From the NCBI RefSeq assembly GCF_947623445.1, contig NC_135247.1, forward strand, positions 16,990,501 through 17,054,500: DNA of 64,000 nt. The letters are read 5' to 3'. The translations under genes and the position numbers were made by a program. Below the pieces are notes generated by a model. That model was not told the origin of the DNA. It ran no database searches and saw only the letters and a program-made list of their open reading frames with translations. This DNA comes from Clavelina lepadiformis (Eukaryota; Chordata; Ascidiacea; Aplousobranchia; Clavelinidae). Below are positions 29,401 to 40,950 of the stretch, piece by piece. Numbering within the stretch: the first letter of the stretch is position 1; the number at the start of each line of letters is the position of its first letter.

Positions 29401-32400
29401 TTAAAAAGTTTAGCTTGGCTTTCACTCTTTGTTTAACACCAAACTAGATTTGTTAAGGATTGAATAACAATAATTTAAAGTGTGATACCGAAGAAGTCAG
29501 AACAAATTCTTCCACTTTTTTCTATTTAAACTGTTACATATTACTCATGTATGATACGAAAAGCTTTCAGCTCTGACAAATAGGCAAAAGGATGAGTGTT
29601 GTAATTTATTTCTTTGATAAAACAATTAATGAATAGTTTAGTATTGATCCATACATTGTCTCCTTAGAAATCAACGACTTGAAAAATGTGTAAGGCACCT
29701 GGATTAAAACAAGACATTCCACAAGCATCATCGCATCTGCATCTTTTTGATGCTCCCCGGCAATCTGCATCAGTCTGACAAGATTTCCTACATTGCCTTC
29801 CTTCTTCAACAAGTGTCAAATTTCTCGTGCAAATCTTTTCTTGGGCTTTACAAGAGATAAATCATTGGAAAGGTTAACTTTGGTTAATCTAGTAAGGTAG
29901 TAAGATGGGTTATCTTACCTTCCACTATGCTGGTCTTCACCCATGGCATTAAAGGTAAAAGTTTTGTATAATATCCGGGATAAACTTTTTTTATGCCGTC
30001 TCTGATAAATTCACTGGCACATCCCAATCCCCAACTAACTATACCCAACTGAAGCCAACAGGTCTTCTTTCTTTGGGTTAAAACCTTACAAAAATGTGTA
30101 AAATGTTATTCAAAGTCAAAATTTTCAATAAATGTGTTTAATACATTGAAAAACGTATGCGACCTTTTTTATACCTGTCTTACTAATGCGCCACCACTAT
30201 CACCATAACAGGCATCAACTACTCGCTGAAAAATATCACCAACACCGCACATCATTCTGTCTGTGAATTGAATTGAACTCTTAAGGCCATCCTCAATCAT
30301 GGCTGGAATTATTTCTCCACATCTAAACATAAACAGTGCAATCACGCTTATAGTGTTGAAACCTTATAAAAAAGACAAGCAAGTAAACATAAATCCAAAT
30401 GTAGCTGACAGAGTGTAGTAACTATGATTTTCAGGGCTTTTGATACCACAAACAAAATATATTTAATATAGAATACTATATTCTTGTATAAAAGTAGGGT
30501 TTAAAGATTTTTCCTAAATTACATGTACCGTGATTGTGCTCTTAATTTTATTGCTGCTTGTTTTAAAGATTCTGACTTTGACCATTGTTCAGTTATGCCA
30601 AATCCAGTTAGAGCAGCCAAGATATTCTTATCATCTCTGTCATCCTCCTGATATATCCAAGCACCTTAATGAGAAATCCGTATCGAATATTGCGATTTTA
30701 CTTAGAAAGATACAGATTTAAAAACGCAACGTAAACAATAAGCAGAAATCGTAATTTTTAAAACTACCTTGTTTTCTACATCTTATATCTTCATTCTCTC
30801 CTCCATTTATTATTCCTAAACTTCTCAGATGATCCCCAGCACAATTGTTCTCCATGCATGGCAGACAAACTGGTTTTATGTAAGTTGTGTAATTCAACCA
30901 ACCACCTTCGTTTGTCTGCTGCCATTGGTTACCGTTTTGATTATATTGTCTGCCAACTTTTATCTGAAACCCAAACACAGTGGGATTAGAACAGAAATTA
31001 AACTTACAGCAAACACACAGTAAAATAAGTTGTTTTAAAAAAACCTTCCTTCTCTTATCATGGAAATACATAATTAAACGAAAAAATTACTCACTAAAGC
31101 AATATCGTAATCGAAGCTCTCTAATTGTTCCATGTAGCTAGGATGAATGATAACTCGATCTGCCTTGAACACCTTTACATAACGTGGTAGCGGGTAACTT
31201 GCAGTGCTTGGCATTTGATGCATACCTTCGTATATAGGAGTGAGTTCAAAAAAATTCAATAATTTTTACTAGCATTAATATCAAACACTCGCAATAGCAC
31301 GAGTAGTTAAACCTAAAATGTACTCACCAAATGTCACCAAAATACTTTGTTCCCAGTTACCAGTTTTTTGAAAAGCTGCGTCATTATTAAACAAATGAGC
31401 AGCAGTGAGGACCCACTTATTATTTATCAAAGATCCACCGCCACGAAATCCTCCACCGCGACCCCCAGCGTACGTCTAATGAATAAAGTAAAACAATTTA
31501 AATTATTGATTTTTCGTTGAATATTACAACAACTAGTAATTCATGTTTTAGATTGCTTCGCGTCTTCGCACAAATGACCTGGAATACACTGGAACGTTGT
31601 ATGGTAACGACAACATGCCAGGGCCAGGCACCAGCATTTGCCTCATTCCCATGGATAATTCTTCCAATTCCAGCAAGTTTTCTTATTTCTCCTATATCAC
31701 CTGCTTCACCACATGTAGTTGCATTTAAAAGAGTTCCTGACAAAGTAAAAGAGTTTCTTGTTTTATCTTAAAAGATATAATGACGACACCAAAACCTGAA
31801 TCTTGTTTTTAACTACAATGATAGATTCTGAATACTGAGAAGTTTATTCCTTTTTATTATCATTTTGTGTTGAAAATTATTGACTATGGTTGACTATATG
31901 TTATTATATTATTGACTATATGTTGACTATTACCAAAACTATTAGTTTAAACAAAATTGTTATCAAATATAAAATACATACAATGGGATTTACAAAATAT
32001 TTTGAGATAGTTTAAAGAAAACAAACCAAAATGACGATTTAGGCTTGCACATAGAAATTATTTGTGCACCATCGTTTGCATACCAACCTGTGTTTTGTTG
32101 GCTTAAAATCTTGAGGTTGTTAATATTGGGATTTGGCAGAAATCTTCCAAATGGTGCGGCAAGTGATTGAAGTTCATTATACGAGCGTGCATCTTGAAAA
32201 CCATTTCCAAATGATATCACATAAACCTGCAATAATATAACTATTTACTTCCTAGTACCTAGAGAGAACAAGAGTTGTCATTGTAAAATAGTCGTAACAA
32301 GCATTGTGAGAACTTCTTTGGATTTTCACATGCTAATCCAAAACCGAATTTATATCTCATTTATGATGTATGGACTATTTGCTACTATTTGCTATGATAC

Positions 32401-35400
32401 TTCAAAATCCAAATAGTTTTTGTTGCAATGTACAATTCAATGCATATTCACAAAATATATATACTTACAATTATTACCAAAGTGGAAAAGAATAGATGTA
32501 CTTTAGAGCCATATAAATCTATACTGTGTCATGGTTTTGATGTTGATTGTTAAGATAAATTGTTTGATGAATTAATTGACTAAATTCATAAATTAAAAAA
32601 AGACCAAAGCAAGATCAGGAAACACTAACACTTCGCACTGAAATCTAATCTACCAAATTGAACTTTCTGCAGTCGTAGTTAGACTGTACCCCTAACCTTG
32701 AAAATGAGAAAAATTTTTGTGGGCCATATAATAAAATCGTATATAAATCAAAAAGATTCTCCACGAGATTTATAACATTCCGCTGATAGGTGAAATGAAT
32801 AAATAAAGGTAGAGTATCGAAAGGTAGCTGAAAGATCAGCAAAACAATTCCATAACCTTTCACTTTAGCATCAGCTGAATCAGACAATCTAAAATGTGAA
32901 TATAAATTATATGGAGACAAAATACTTTGCAGTTTTTTGCACGTCACCTCCTGTAAATTTTCCTGATGATTTCTCTTGAGTGCTTCCATTCCTGACACAG
33001 GGATTTCCCCTTCATCGTGTCGCCCTATTGACGTATTTTTGTTGATTTTACTACATGCTTAATTGCTCAGGTAATGCTCATTGAGGTAAACATGGTTCTC
33101 TCGCCATCAACTTTAACATTATCGTCACACTACGTACGGAAGATCAGTGGCATTGCAATATTTGCAAGCCTTGATTTTAAATAGTCGATTAAGATCACAT
33201 TCATACATTCCAGAAAATTAATACTCACCGTGAACAAGAAAGAAAACATAGCGATCGATATTTGCGCTGGATTTAAATGATTTTTGCAGCATTTCAATCA
33301 GTCTGGATAACGCCAAGTGAGTATTTCTGCGATAACCAATATTTTGAAGCAGCTTTTCTGGAGAAAAATAAGCGTTGTATTTAACTGTTACAATCTAAAT
33401 TTACAAAAAAAACTTTCAATAGACCCTTTTTAGTTACGACGCCATCCCTTAAAAGAGGCAATTTTTTTCGGTTAGCTATTTAACTATATGGGAATCATTG
33501 CAATAGTTATATAAAATAAAACAATAAAACCTTAACCGTTTACGTTTACGGTGTAGCCTACGTCATGTATCTTTATATCGGCAACTCGAATACGGCCAGT
33601 TATATATCTTGTAAAATCAACTAAGAAATCGATTAGGAAATACTGTTCTGAAATGTTTACTTCTATGAGTATAGAAAGCCTTGTACTAATCGCCTGCATA
33701 TACGTTTTACAACATGATGCACAAAATGTAACATGACTGAATGCATAATGAAACATTCAAAGTTTTGCGATAATTTCTTAGTGGTCAAGTGAAGGCGATT
33801 GATAAATGCTTACTCTCTCAGACAGCATGGCAACGCTAATCGAAAAGGATCTATTTAACACAATCGAAGGGATTGTGTATTGCTTTGCGGTAGTAGAGAA
33901 CAGGATAAAAGATTCCAAAAGAGTAATCTACAGTATACCCGAAAGGTCGCTTAGAATGTGCTAGTGGATTTTGCATTGGGTCCTTTGCAGTAAATGTTAA
34001 TTTGTGACGTCTTCTTAACTTAATAAGGTAACAGAAGTACAAACGTTTACGTCGGTTTCTTGATACACCACGCAAAACACTGATGATGTTTGAAGTAGAA
34101 CTTTTCGTCAGATCTAAAGAGATATGGACGTTTGATGAATACACCAGTATTGCACATTTCACTTGTTGTCCACCAGCAGAAAGCTGTATTTAAAAAAGTT
34201 CAGGTTAAGCATGACATCGCATAATAATTAATAGGTATAGTATAGTGCATATACGATCACGTAATTACATACCGCATATATATATAGCTTATATATATTT
34301 CAAGCACTACATCTTATATCTAACTAATCATTATGAGATGGGATAGGCCAAAGAACTTGTAATCATCAAAGTTAAACACCCCAAAACAATTAAAAATAAT
34401 TAACAATAGATTAAGAGTTTGGATATTAAGCATCTATGAATAAACAACATTTGTACATACAGTTAATATACGATCTTCTGCAAATTTTACAGAACTCTGA
34501 ACTGAATCATCTCTAACATCTTCAGATATGTCAATGATGACGTAGATTTCTAGATTACTCGATTGTTCAGACAATGAAGAACCACGTCCAGCACCAGCAC
34601 CTTGTAATAGCTCTCTTGAATGTTCAGTTGCTCTTTGTAGCTTTGCAATCACATAATCATTGCTTTGTGGGATTTTGGGGTCTGTTAAGATTATCATTAT
34701 ATTTAATTTTGAAAAGTAAAAATTAATAGATTCATTAATTAAGTACTTAACTAATTACTTGAACGTAAACGTTTTATATCATATTTCTTTTGACAGTGAA
34801 TTAATACGTGAAAGGTAATAAATTTTATGTTACAAAAACATTTTTCACTAAACTGTGTTTAACTAATTTCTCAGAAGCATCTACTTCATTACACCTAAGT
34901 CTACATCAAAACAGCTGTTTAATAGGTACGCAGCTATAAAGTAGCCATTACAGAATCTCATAACTTGATATAATCCCAAACGTTGTTATCTTTTAATCAT
35001 ACTTATGCACTTTGGGCTTCCTCCACCACTCCATTCTAGAAAATAATAGCACTCCTGGCGAGCTTCACCGACCATTACGTAACCAGGATCACATTCAAAC
35101 TCGACGAAGTTGCCAACACTGAAATTTCCTCCTTGTGTAAGGCGACCATTGATAGGAATACAAGGATGAGGACAACGGATTTCGTTATCTATTTCATAAT
35201 CAATAAACAATTCTAAACTTTACTATGACTCAGAACGTGGCCAGTTGATTGGTTATGTATAACAAAAAAGCTTAGCTGTATCCAAAGTTCCAAACGCATT
35301 GTTTGGCTGTTCATGTAGATTACTGGAAATGTGTTTACCTTGGTATAGAATTATATTTTACCTATAATGTCACAAACAGTGTCCTCTCCGCTCCATAGAC

Positions 35401-37735
35401 CACTCTCAAGACAAGTCATCTTCCCACTTCCAAGAATCCTTCTTCCAGAGGAACACTGAATGGTGATTTCGTGACCAACATAGAATGGTCCAGGTAACCC
35501 ACTGGCAACTCCACCTCCCATCAGTTGAATAGAAGTTAAAGGATTCCCACATGTTATTCCTTTACAAAATCAATAGTCAAATAACAACAAAAATCAGTTT
35601 TATTTCAGAGATTAAGTCTTTCATTATAAAAAGAAAACGTTTTCAATCAACAACGTCAGAATAAAATATCACAATAACACACGAACTATTTGCTCCATAC
35701 TATCATTCCAACAAAATTTGAAAGATTTCTACAAGCTATTCCTTTGTCAAACTGGTACAGTATTTGGTATTGTATAGACATTTAACAAAAGTTTTCACTT
35801 TCCAACTTAAAAAGATTAAAGTTAATAAGAAATTACGTTCAGTTTACAAGACAACAATACCGTGCTAAAAACTAAAGTTAAAAAATATTTTCCCGATTTA
35901 GTGTCCAACTTCAAAGTTAGCAGTTGTTTAATACAATTACTGTTAAGTAATGCTTAAAAAATAACAATAATAATATCTGAAATGGGCCCTACTTTAACCT
36001 TAGTTCTCGAAAAAGACAAACAACATAATGACAAACGTAACTGAAATTTTTTGGCATTTATTTTATTGTATTCAGGACTACAAAATGACATATGCCACTT
36101 TTTAAAAACTGCCTTAAACACTTGTGTTATTTACCTATTGTAAATACGGGTAACATGCAAAACTTTAATCATTGTTAATTGTTTTTGAATGTTTCAAAGT
36201 TTAATATACCCCAACAATGGTATTTCTATTTCAAAATATTTTCAAAAGTTAACAGGCTACAGGAACAAAGTTTTCAATAATTTCGTAAATCAACGTCATA
36301 AGTGCTGGAGAAATATAAACCGAAATAGTTTACAAAAATTTACCAAAACATATTCAAAACAATCTTACGTTGGCATGATGGAATATCTCCATCCCAAGTA
36401 CCACCTCCAGTGCACTTTCTTTCGAAATCGCCTGAGCTTACATAGAAACCGGGATTGCAAGTATAGCGAACTCTTCTTTCAAATCCATTTCCTGTGTAGC
36501 TAATACGAGAATTGCTTGCTGGCGTTACTTGGCCGCAATCAATGTCTGATGGAAAAAAATAGAAAAAGATTCGAAAAAGGTTCGTTTTTGACTCTATTGT
36601 CCACAATTCTAAGTTACTGATTGTAATTGTTTTACCAGGGTTGACGCACGACCGACCGCAATACCCATCGCATAAACAGCGAAGATTTCCAACGCAATCC
36701 CGGTCAGTTTGGCAACCTCTACCGCAAACCAAATTGTATTCTCTCGCCTTTCTGAAGTTGTAACGTCGGCACGATACTGCAAAGTTTCGTTATTTTAGTA
36801 AGGATAAGCGAAAAATGAATATACGAAAAATGGTTAAAAAAAAACTGTTTCGAAACATATTTTAACAATATACGGTACTGTAGATATCGTATTTAGGAAT
36901 GGTCTGACGAACATATGCAAACAGTTGATCCTGTCCATCCTTTTCTTCCATGACAATAATGTGGAATTGCTGGAGCTTGCTTAACATAACCGGGAGAGCA
37001 GATATATTCAGCGACGTCATCGTAATTGAACTGGGTGCTTGTCGCCGGAACCGGATTACGATTTCCCCGAAATACACGAAAGCTTTCAGCATTAGATATT
37101 GTTGGAGGTATTCCGCAAAAATTGTCTAAATATACAGAAAATTAAATCCGCATAATTAATAAAACACGTATAAAGACTAACTATGCACATATTTTTGTAC
37201 GAGCTGTTACATTACCCTGAGGTGTGGCAAGACTAAAATAAATTCCAAAAGCATTCTGAATAGGTGTTAATGTAACTTGAAAACGTCTCTTACAGTACAT
37301 TCATCTTTTAACATGATCACCTACCTAAATTTATACACGAATACCCGCACTCATGATCACATAAACAAACTTTTCCATCTTTGCACTGGCTGCTGTCTGA
37401 CGAGCAATCTTTGCGGCAAGGCCTACCCACAGCAGCTGCAGCGTTCAAATCTCTCGTTGGGCATTGCGCTGTAACGTTCAAGAAACCAAGAATTACAGAA
37501 CGTCACAATGAATTAACAATAAGCATGGTTACGCGTAACTGGGTAACAGTAACGTTCAGGAAATGAAAAATTTACGCGGGCAGCAAAATAGGTGACAGTT
37601 GTTAGTTCAGTCGAACATACAGAGCAAAACATGGAGAATATGAAAAACAAAAATCCACTGGAAATTACCTGAGGCACAAATCATCCAGAGAGAAAAATAT
37701 AGCAGAAAAACACATTTTCCCGACGATGGGTTCAT
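24642..37735 (-). CDS. Bf: Gene A: double factor B-like complement protease (two CCP-vWA-trypsin units in one frame)
   Basis: Thirty-four exons, all with GT-AG borders and matching phases, sum to 5154 nt (1717 residues) with no internal stop. Approximate domain order: signal peptide 1-22, WAP-like 23-71, CCP 71-142, WAP-like 142-189, CCPs 189-376, vWA 376-609, trypsin-like 609-970, WAP-like 970-1019, two CCPs 1019-1139, vWA 1139-1356, trypsin-like 1356-1717. The factor B/C2 signature PVCLPC occurs in both protease domains. Vertebrate factor B has a single CCP(3)-vWA-protease unit of about 760 residues; this is two units joined. Both triads are present (TAAHLF; FDYDIAL and FDFDIAL; GDSGG). The product would be secreted. 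The start ATG opens a classic signal peptide. The main doubt is whether unit 2 is really translated with unit 1; the 73-nt joining intron favours this. Confidence 0.85.
26627..27882 (-). other. Gene A, vWA domain of unit 2
   Basis: Exons: 27882-27749, 27518-27374, 27231-27097, 26984-26914 and 26792-26627. Segments [51 protein letters not shown] and [10 protein letters not shown] run in the order of the factor B vWA. The metal site is further degraded than in unit 1: DLSRD at the first motif, Ile for Thr in GRNI, and Ser for Asp in FVSS. Confidence 0.83.
28511..29845 (-). other. Gene A, third WAP-like module and two CCPs opening unit 2
   Basis: Exons: 29845-29699 (WAP-like 3), 29381-29211 (CCP5) and 28699-28511 (CCP6). 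The WAP-like exon follows the unit 1 protease exon after a 73-nt intron and begins in phase. It has no start codon or signal peptide of its own. CCP6 ([19 protein letters not shown]) is closely matched by gene B exon 48713-48522. A CCP present between these two in gene B is missing here. Confidence 0.85.
29919..31736 (-). other. Gene A, trypsin-like domain of unit 1
   Basis: Exons: 31736-31579, 31475-31328, 31225-31095, 30963-30768, 30664-30529, 30322-30175 and 30084-29919. An Arg-Ile junction (GIGR then IIHGNEA) matches a trypsinogen-type activation site. The triad is TAAHLF (His), FDYDIAL (Asp) and CYGDSGGA (Ser). Asp at the specificity-pocket base (VVDACYGDS) and the SWGLGC and YPGYYTK segments predict cleavage after Arg or Lys. 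The last exon does not stop: it ends in a phase-1 donor after VKTSIVE. Confidence 0.87.
32088..34681 (-). other. Gene A, vWA domain of unit 1
   Basis: Exons: 34681-34461, 34183-34051, 33357-33229, 33024-32948 and 32226-32088. The fold is recognisable from [51 protein letters not shown] and VYVISFGNG, in the order of the factor B vWA. The metal-site motif reads DISED instead of DxSxS. The threonine (RRNT) is kept. The last acidic residue (TDG in factor B) is replaced by His in LVHGRH. Confidence 0.85.
35003..37735 (-). other. Gene A, signal peptide, WAP-like and CCP modules of unit 1
   Basis: Exons: 37735-37669 (signal peptide [17 protein letters not shown]...), 37468-37325 (WAP-like 1), 37125-36913 (CCP1), 36776-36636 (WAP-like 2), 36545-36369 (CCP2), 35559-35362 (CCP3) and 35188-35003 (CCP4). 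Every border after the signal exon is phase 1, the class that lets modules be shuffled. The CCPs show the four-cysteine sushi pattern with a Trp before the last Cys. CCP2-CCP4 correspond in position to the three CCPs of vertebrate factor B. WAP-like 1, CCP1 and WAP-like 2 are extra N-terminal modules. Confidence 0.85.
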
Positions 37736-40700
37736 CACACGACGGCTATATTTACACAATGTTAGTTTCACTTTTGAAATTTAAACGAAGCGGAAAAACT
37801 TTGTAAATAATAGTTCTATTGTGGTCAACAAAAACATACAATAGAGTCTATAACATGACGTAATAATATTTCTAAATGGTAATCTTCAATATAGACATAT
37901 TTTCGTGAATTACAATTATTAACGTAAATATTTTTCGAAAAAGTGAAACATTAAATGAAACGAAACCATGTAACAACTGGTGAGCTTTGTACCCTGCGCA
38001 CCGGGTGGCCATGCAAAAAAGCGACCAATTTCTACTGATGACTACATAATGGTGAGAAATTGTGTAAAGCGATCTTTACTTCAACAGTAAAATTGTTATT
38101 TCTTCATGATGCAGCGCTCAACTTATGCACTTGCCTCGGTGTATTTGGCAAACAAAGTTGTGCGTGAAGTTGCCCATGGTTACAACAAGGGACTTTTTAC
38201 TGTATTGTCGTTTTCACTGATTCTGGAGTCAATCATGTTTTGAACTAGGACGATAGCTATACACCGACTTCTTGTAAGAAACTTTGGGTTCTAGGTTTTA
38301 GTATTTTGGCCTGGGTTTAGATTCCTAAGTTTGGGCAAACATTTTATTTCAAAAGCTTGTTACGGAGATACTTTTATAATACGAACTTGTTCTTAATGAA
38401 CCAAAGGTCAAAAAGCAAAGACTGAATCAGCTGTTTCAAAAAAAAGCAACAACAAAGTTGATGCTTAGTACAAAGTTTAAATGTAACCAGTAAATTAAAA
38501 CAATGAAACATGAACACAATAACACTATATAATGAAACAATAGAAGAAGAATCTATATTATAGATTATGTATGATACTATATATACTATATTTTATAGAT
38601 ATAGCCTAATGTGTCGTTATAGATTCTATAACGTCGCGCTTATGTGCATGAGCACTAAGTAATTAAGGTACTCGCGTAAATAGGTAGTAAAGAAAAGGTA
38701 CAGAAGAAAGTTAATGAGAATTGAAACTACATAGTCGCTTCGATTGCCGTCAGCCTGTTGTGGTCGTTCATTCGTGGAACGGTTCAGTAGGTTTAGAAGT
38801 TCAAATGCTTCCTGTTTTGTAAGTTGCTCGCTGTGGCGTATTTTGTTGTTTTACGTTTTATAAGTCTTCTGATGACAACAAACCTATGAGATTTTGGACC
38901 ACTGTTTGAAAAAACAACTTTCAATGATTTTGTTGATAAATCAGTGCTCATGCGTAATACTTGACGGTGAAAATCCCCGTTTTTACGCCACTGAACCAGA
39001 GCTGGAAGTCGGACCGGGATTTTCAGTTTGGGTTCGGGCTAAAATTTGATAAAAAAAATTCGAGTCCGATTCAGCCCGGATTCGTCATCAGTCTATACCA
39101 CACATGCGACGTTATTTCGCTTTCTTTACACAAATGTGCATGCGCGAAGGTTCGTTTTACACCTTTGTTACATTGTACTTATATTTTCTAAAAGATAAAG
39201 TGAGCTACAAAAAAAGGACTTGTGGTTCATCCAGTGAAGTGAAAAAAAGTTCCGTAGCTATTGACCACATTTTTTGGTAAAATATCTTACTGATTTATAC
39301 GCATTTCAAATACCTTGCTATATTTAGGCTTTTAAATTGTTGTAATACTCTTTTAACATTTTTTGATGGGAACTACCAGCGCTCCAGGCAAAGCAAAGGA
39401 TAATTTTCAATAATCTGTTCGGTAGATCTAGCTGTTACGATCACGCGCAACCTTGAGCTAAACAACGAGATTAAAATTTGGGCTGTCGCTATTTCACCGG
39501 AAAAAATGTGCGTTCAAAGCTATTCACGGTTTTTTGTTAACCTGACTTACATGTTAAATAGAGTAACTTAAACCTACCCTAAATTTATCTTATAATCTAA
39601 ATCTGTCTCCAATAAAACCTTAAATAGCTAAAATCAACTTTTTGCACGGTCTTTCTTCTAACATAACCGCCTATCTTTAACAACAGGCTGCATGACTTAC
39701 TTTCGGTGAAATAGTCACTTGGTAAATTTTTTGCAATGCAAAGCAAGTAACATCTCACTTTAAGGTGATCTTCTGGAAACATTTGTCTCGCTTCTTAACC
39801 TGGCAAAAAAACCTAGTTCTTAGTTTCAACGACCCAACACCTTGTACTAAAAAGACCCTTGTGAACTACATGGTGCAAAATGTTTAATTCACATTCCCCA
39901 AAGCTCCACCTTGCATGCTGTACACTTTCAGACCTTTAGACAAAATCGAGCAACTTCTGCCGACCAATAGCTTCGCTGGTTTGTAAAAAAAAAATAACAA
40001 TATCCATGGCGTATATCTAGATGTAAAATAAATATCAATTAAAATTGTATATAAACATGCGGTTTTATCAACGTCCTGATCAAATTAATTGCTTTCTAAT
40101 TACGCAGGCGTATTGCGTATGCTAATATGCACGTGCGCAAATTTATGGAAAACAGATTTCGTACGCGCTGAATGTCGCAAAGTCTTTACACCAACTCTGT
40201 GCAATGATAACGTCTCATTCTACAAACCTTCAAACTCTGTGGCCTGCGCTCGTCTGGTGCGTCTCTTACCTGTTATTCTGATCTGTTCAAGGAGAGAAAA
40301 AGTTTACACGCATACACCTCACGCTCCCAACCAAGATGATGTCACAACCGCCGTAAACAATGAGTATGACGTAGAACATTTCTCAACCGGCCGCAAAGTT
40401 GACTTCGTACCATTCGAAAATTAACCTCATAGAATTATCAGGTGCAAGCGAAGTTCAGCAAAGAAACAAGAAAACAATTTTATGAAGCTGTCACACACAT
40501 AATACTTACAATGTAGGCTATTGTTACCGCACACATTTCGCACAACTACTTATCGCAATCGATACCTGTTCAATCCATCCAGGATATAGACTACAACGGG
40601 CTTAATCCAACATGCAGTTTTTAAACCTTTTTTATAACCACAATACAAATTTCAAACTTATCTAACGCACCATTTTCAGCAAGTCCTATTAACATGAGTT

Positions 40701-40950
40701 TTAAGCGATTTTCTTTCCTATTATTTCACGACATGAAAAAGAGACAAAAATGAGGGGTTTGATGTCTGTTTGTTTGATGAAAAGAGTCTTTATACAAGCA
40801 AGTACAAACACGTATAGAATTGGATATTTATCAGCTCAACATACGACACATCAGTAATAGTGAATATTACCATCAGAAGCATCATGGCAACAGCAGCAAA
40901 TTTACACAAAAAAGTCGTTGTTCAATGTCGCAATTTATTTTGAATCCATT
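37736..40950. other. intergenic region upstream of gene A
   Basis: Presumed promoter of gene A on its left side. No exon is recognised. An open frame at 40089-40424 (+, 111 residues) has no known domain or splice support. Around 38530-38620 there is a short AT-rich stretch with TATA/ATAT repeats. Confidence 0.4.

Noticed and set aside
36189-36503. Plus-strand open frame of 104 residues
   Set aside because: Antisense shadow of the gene A CCP2 exon (36545-36369).
40089-40424. 111-residue open frame on the + strand
   Set aside because: No recognisable motif and no neighbouring exons; probably chance.
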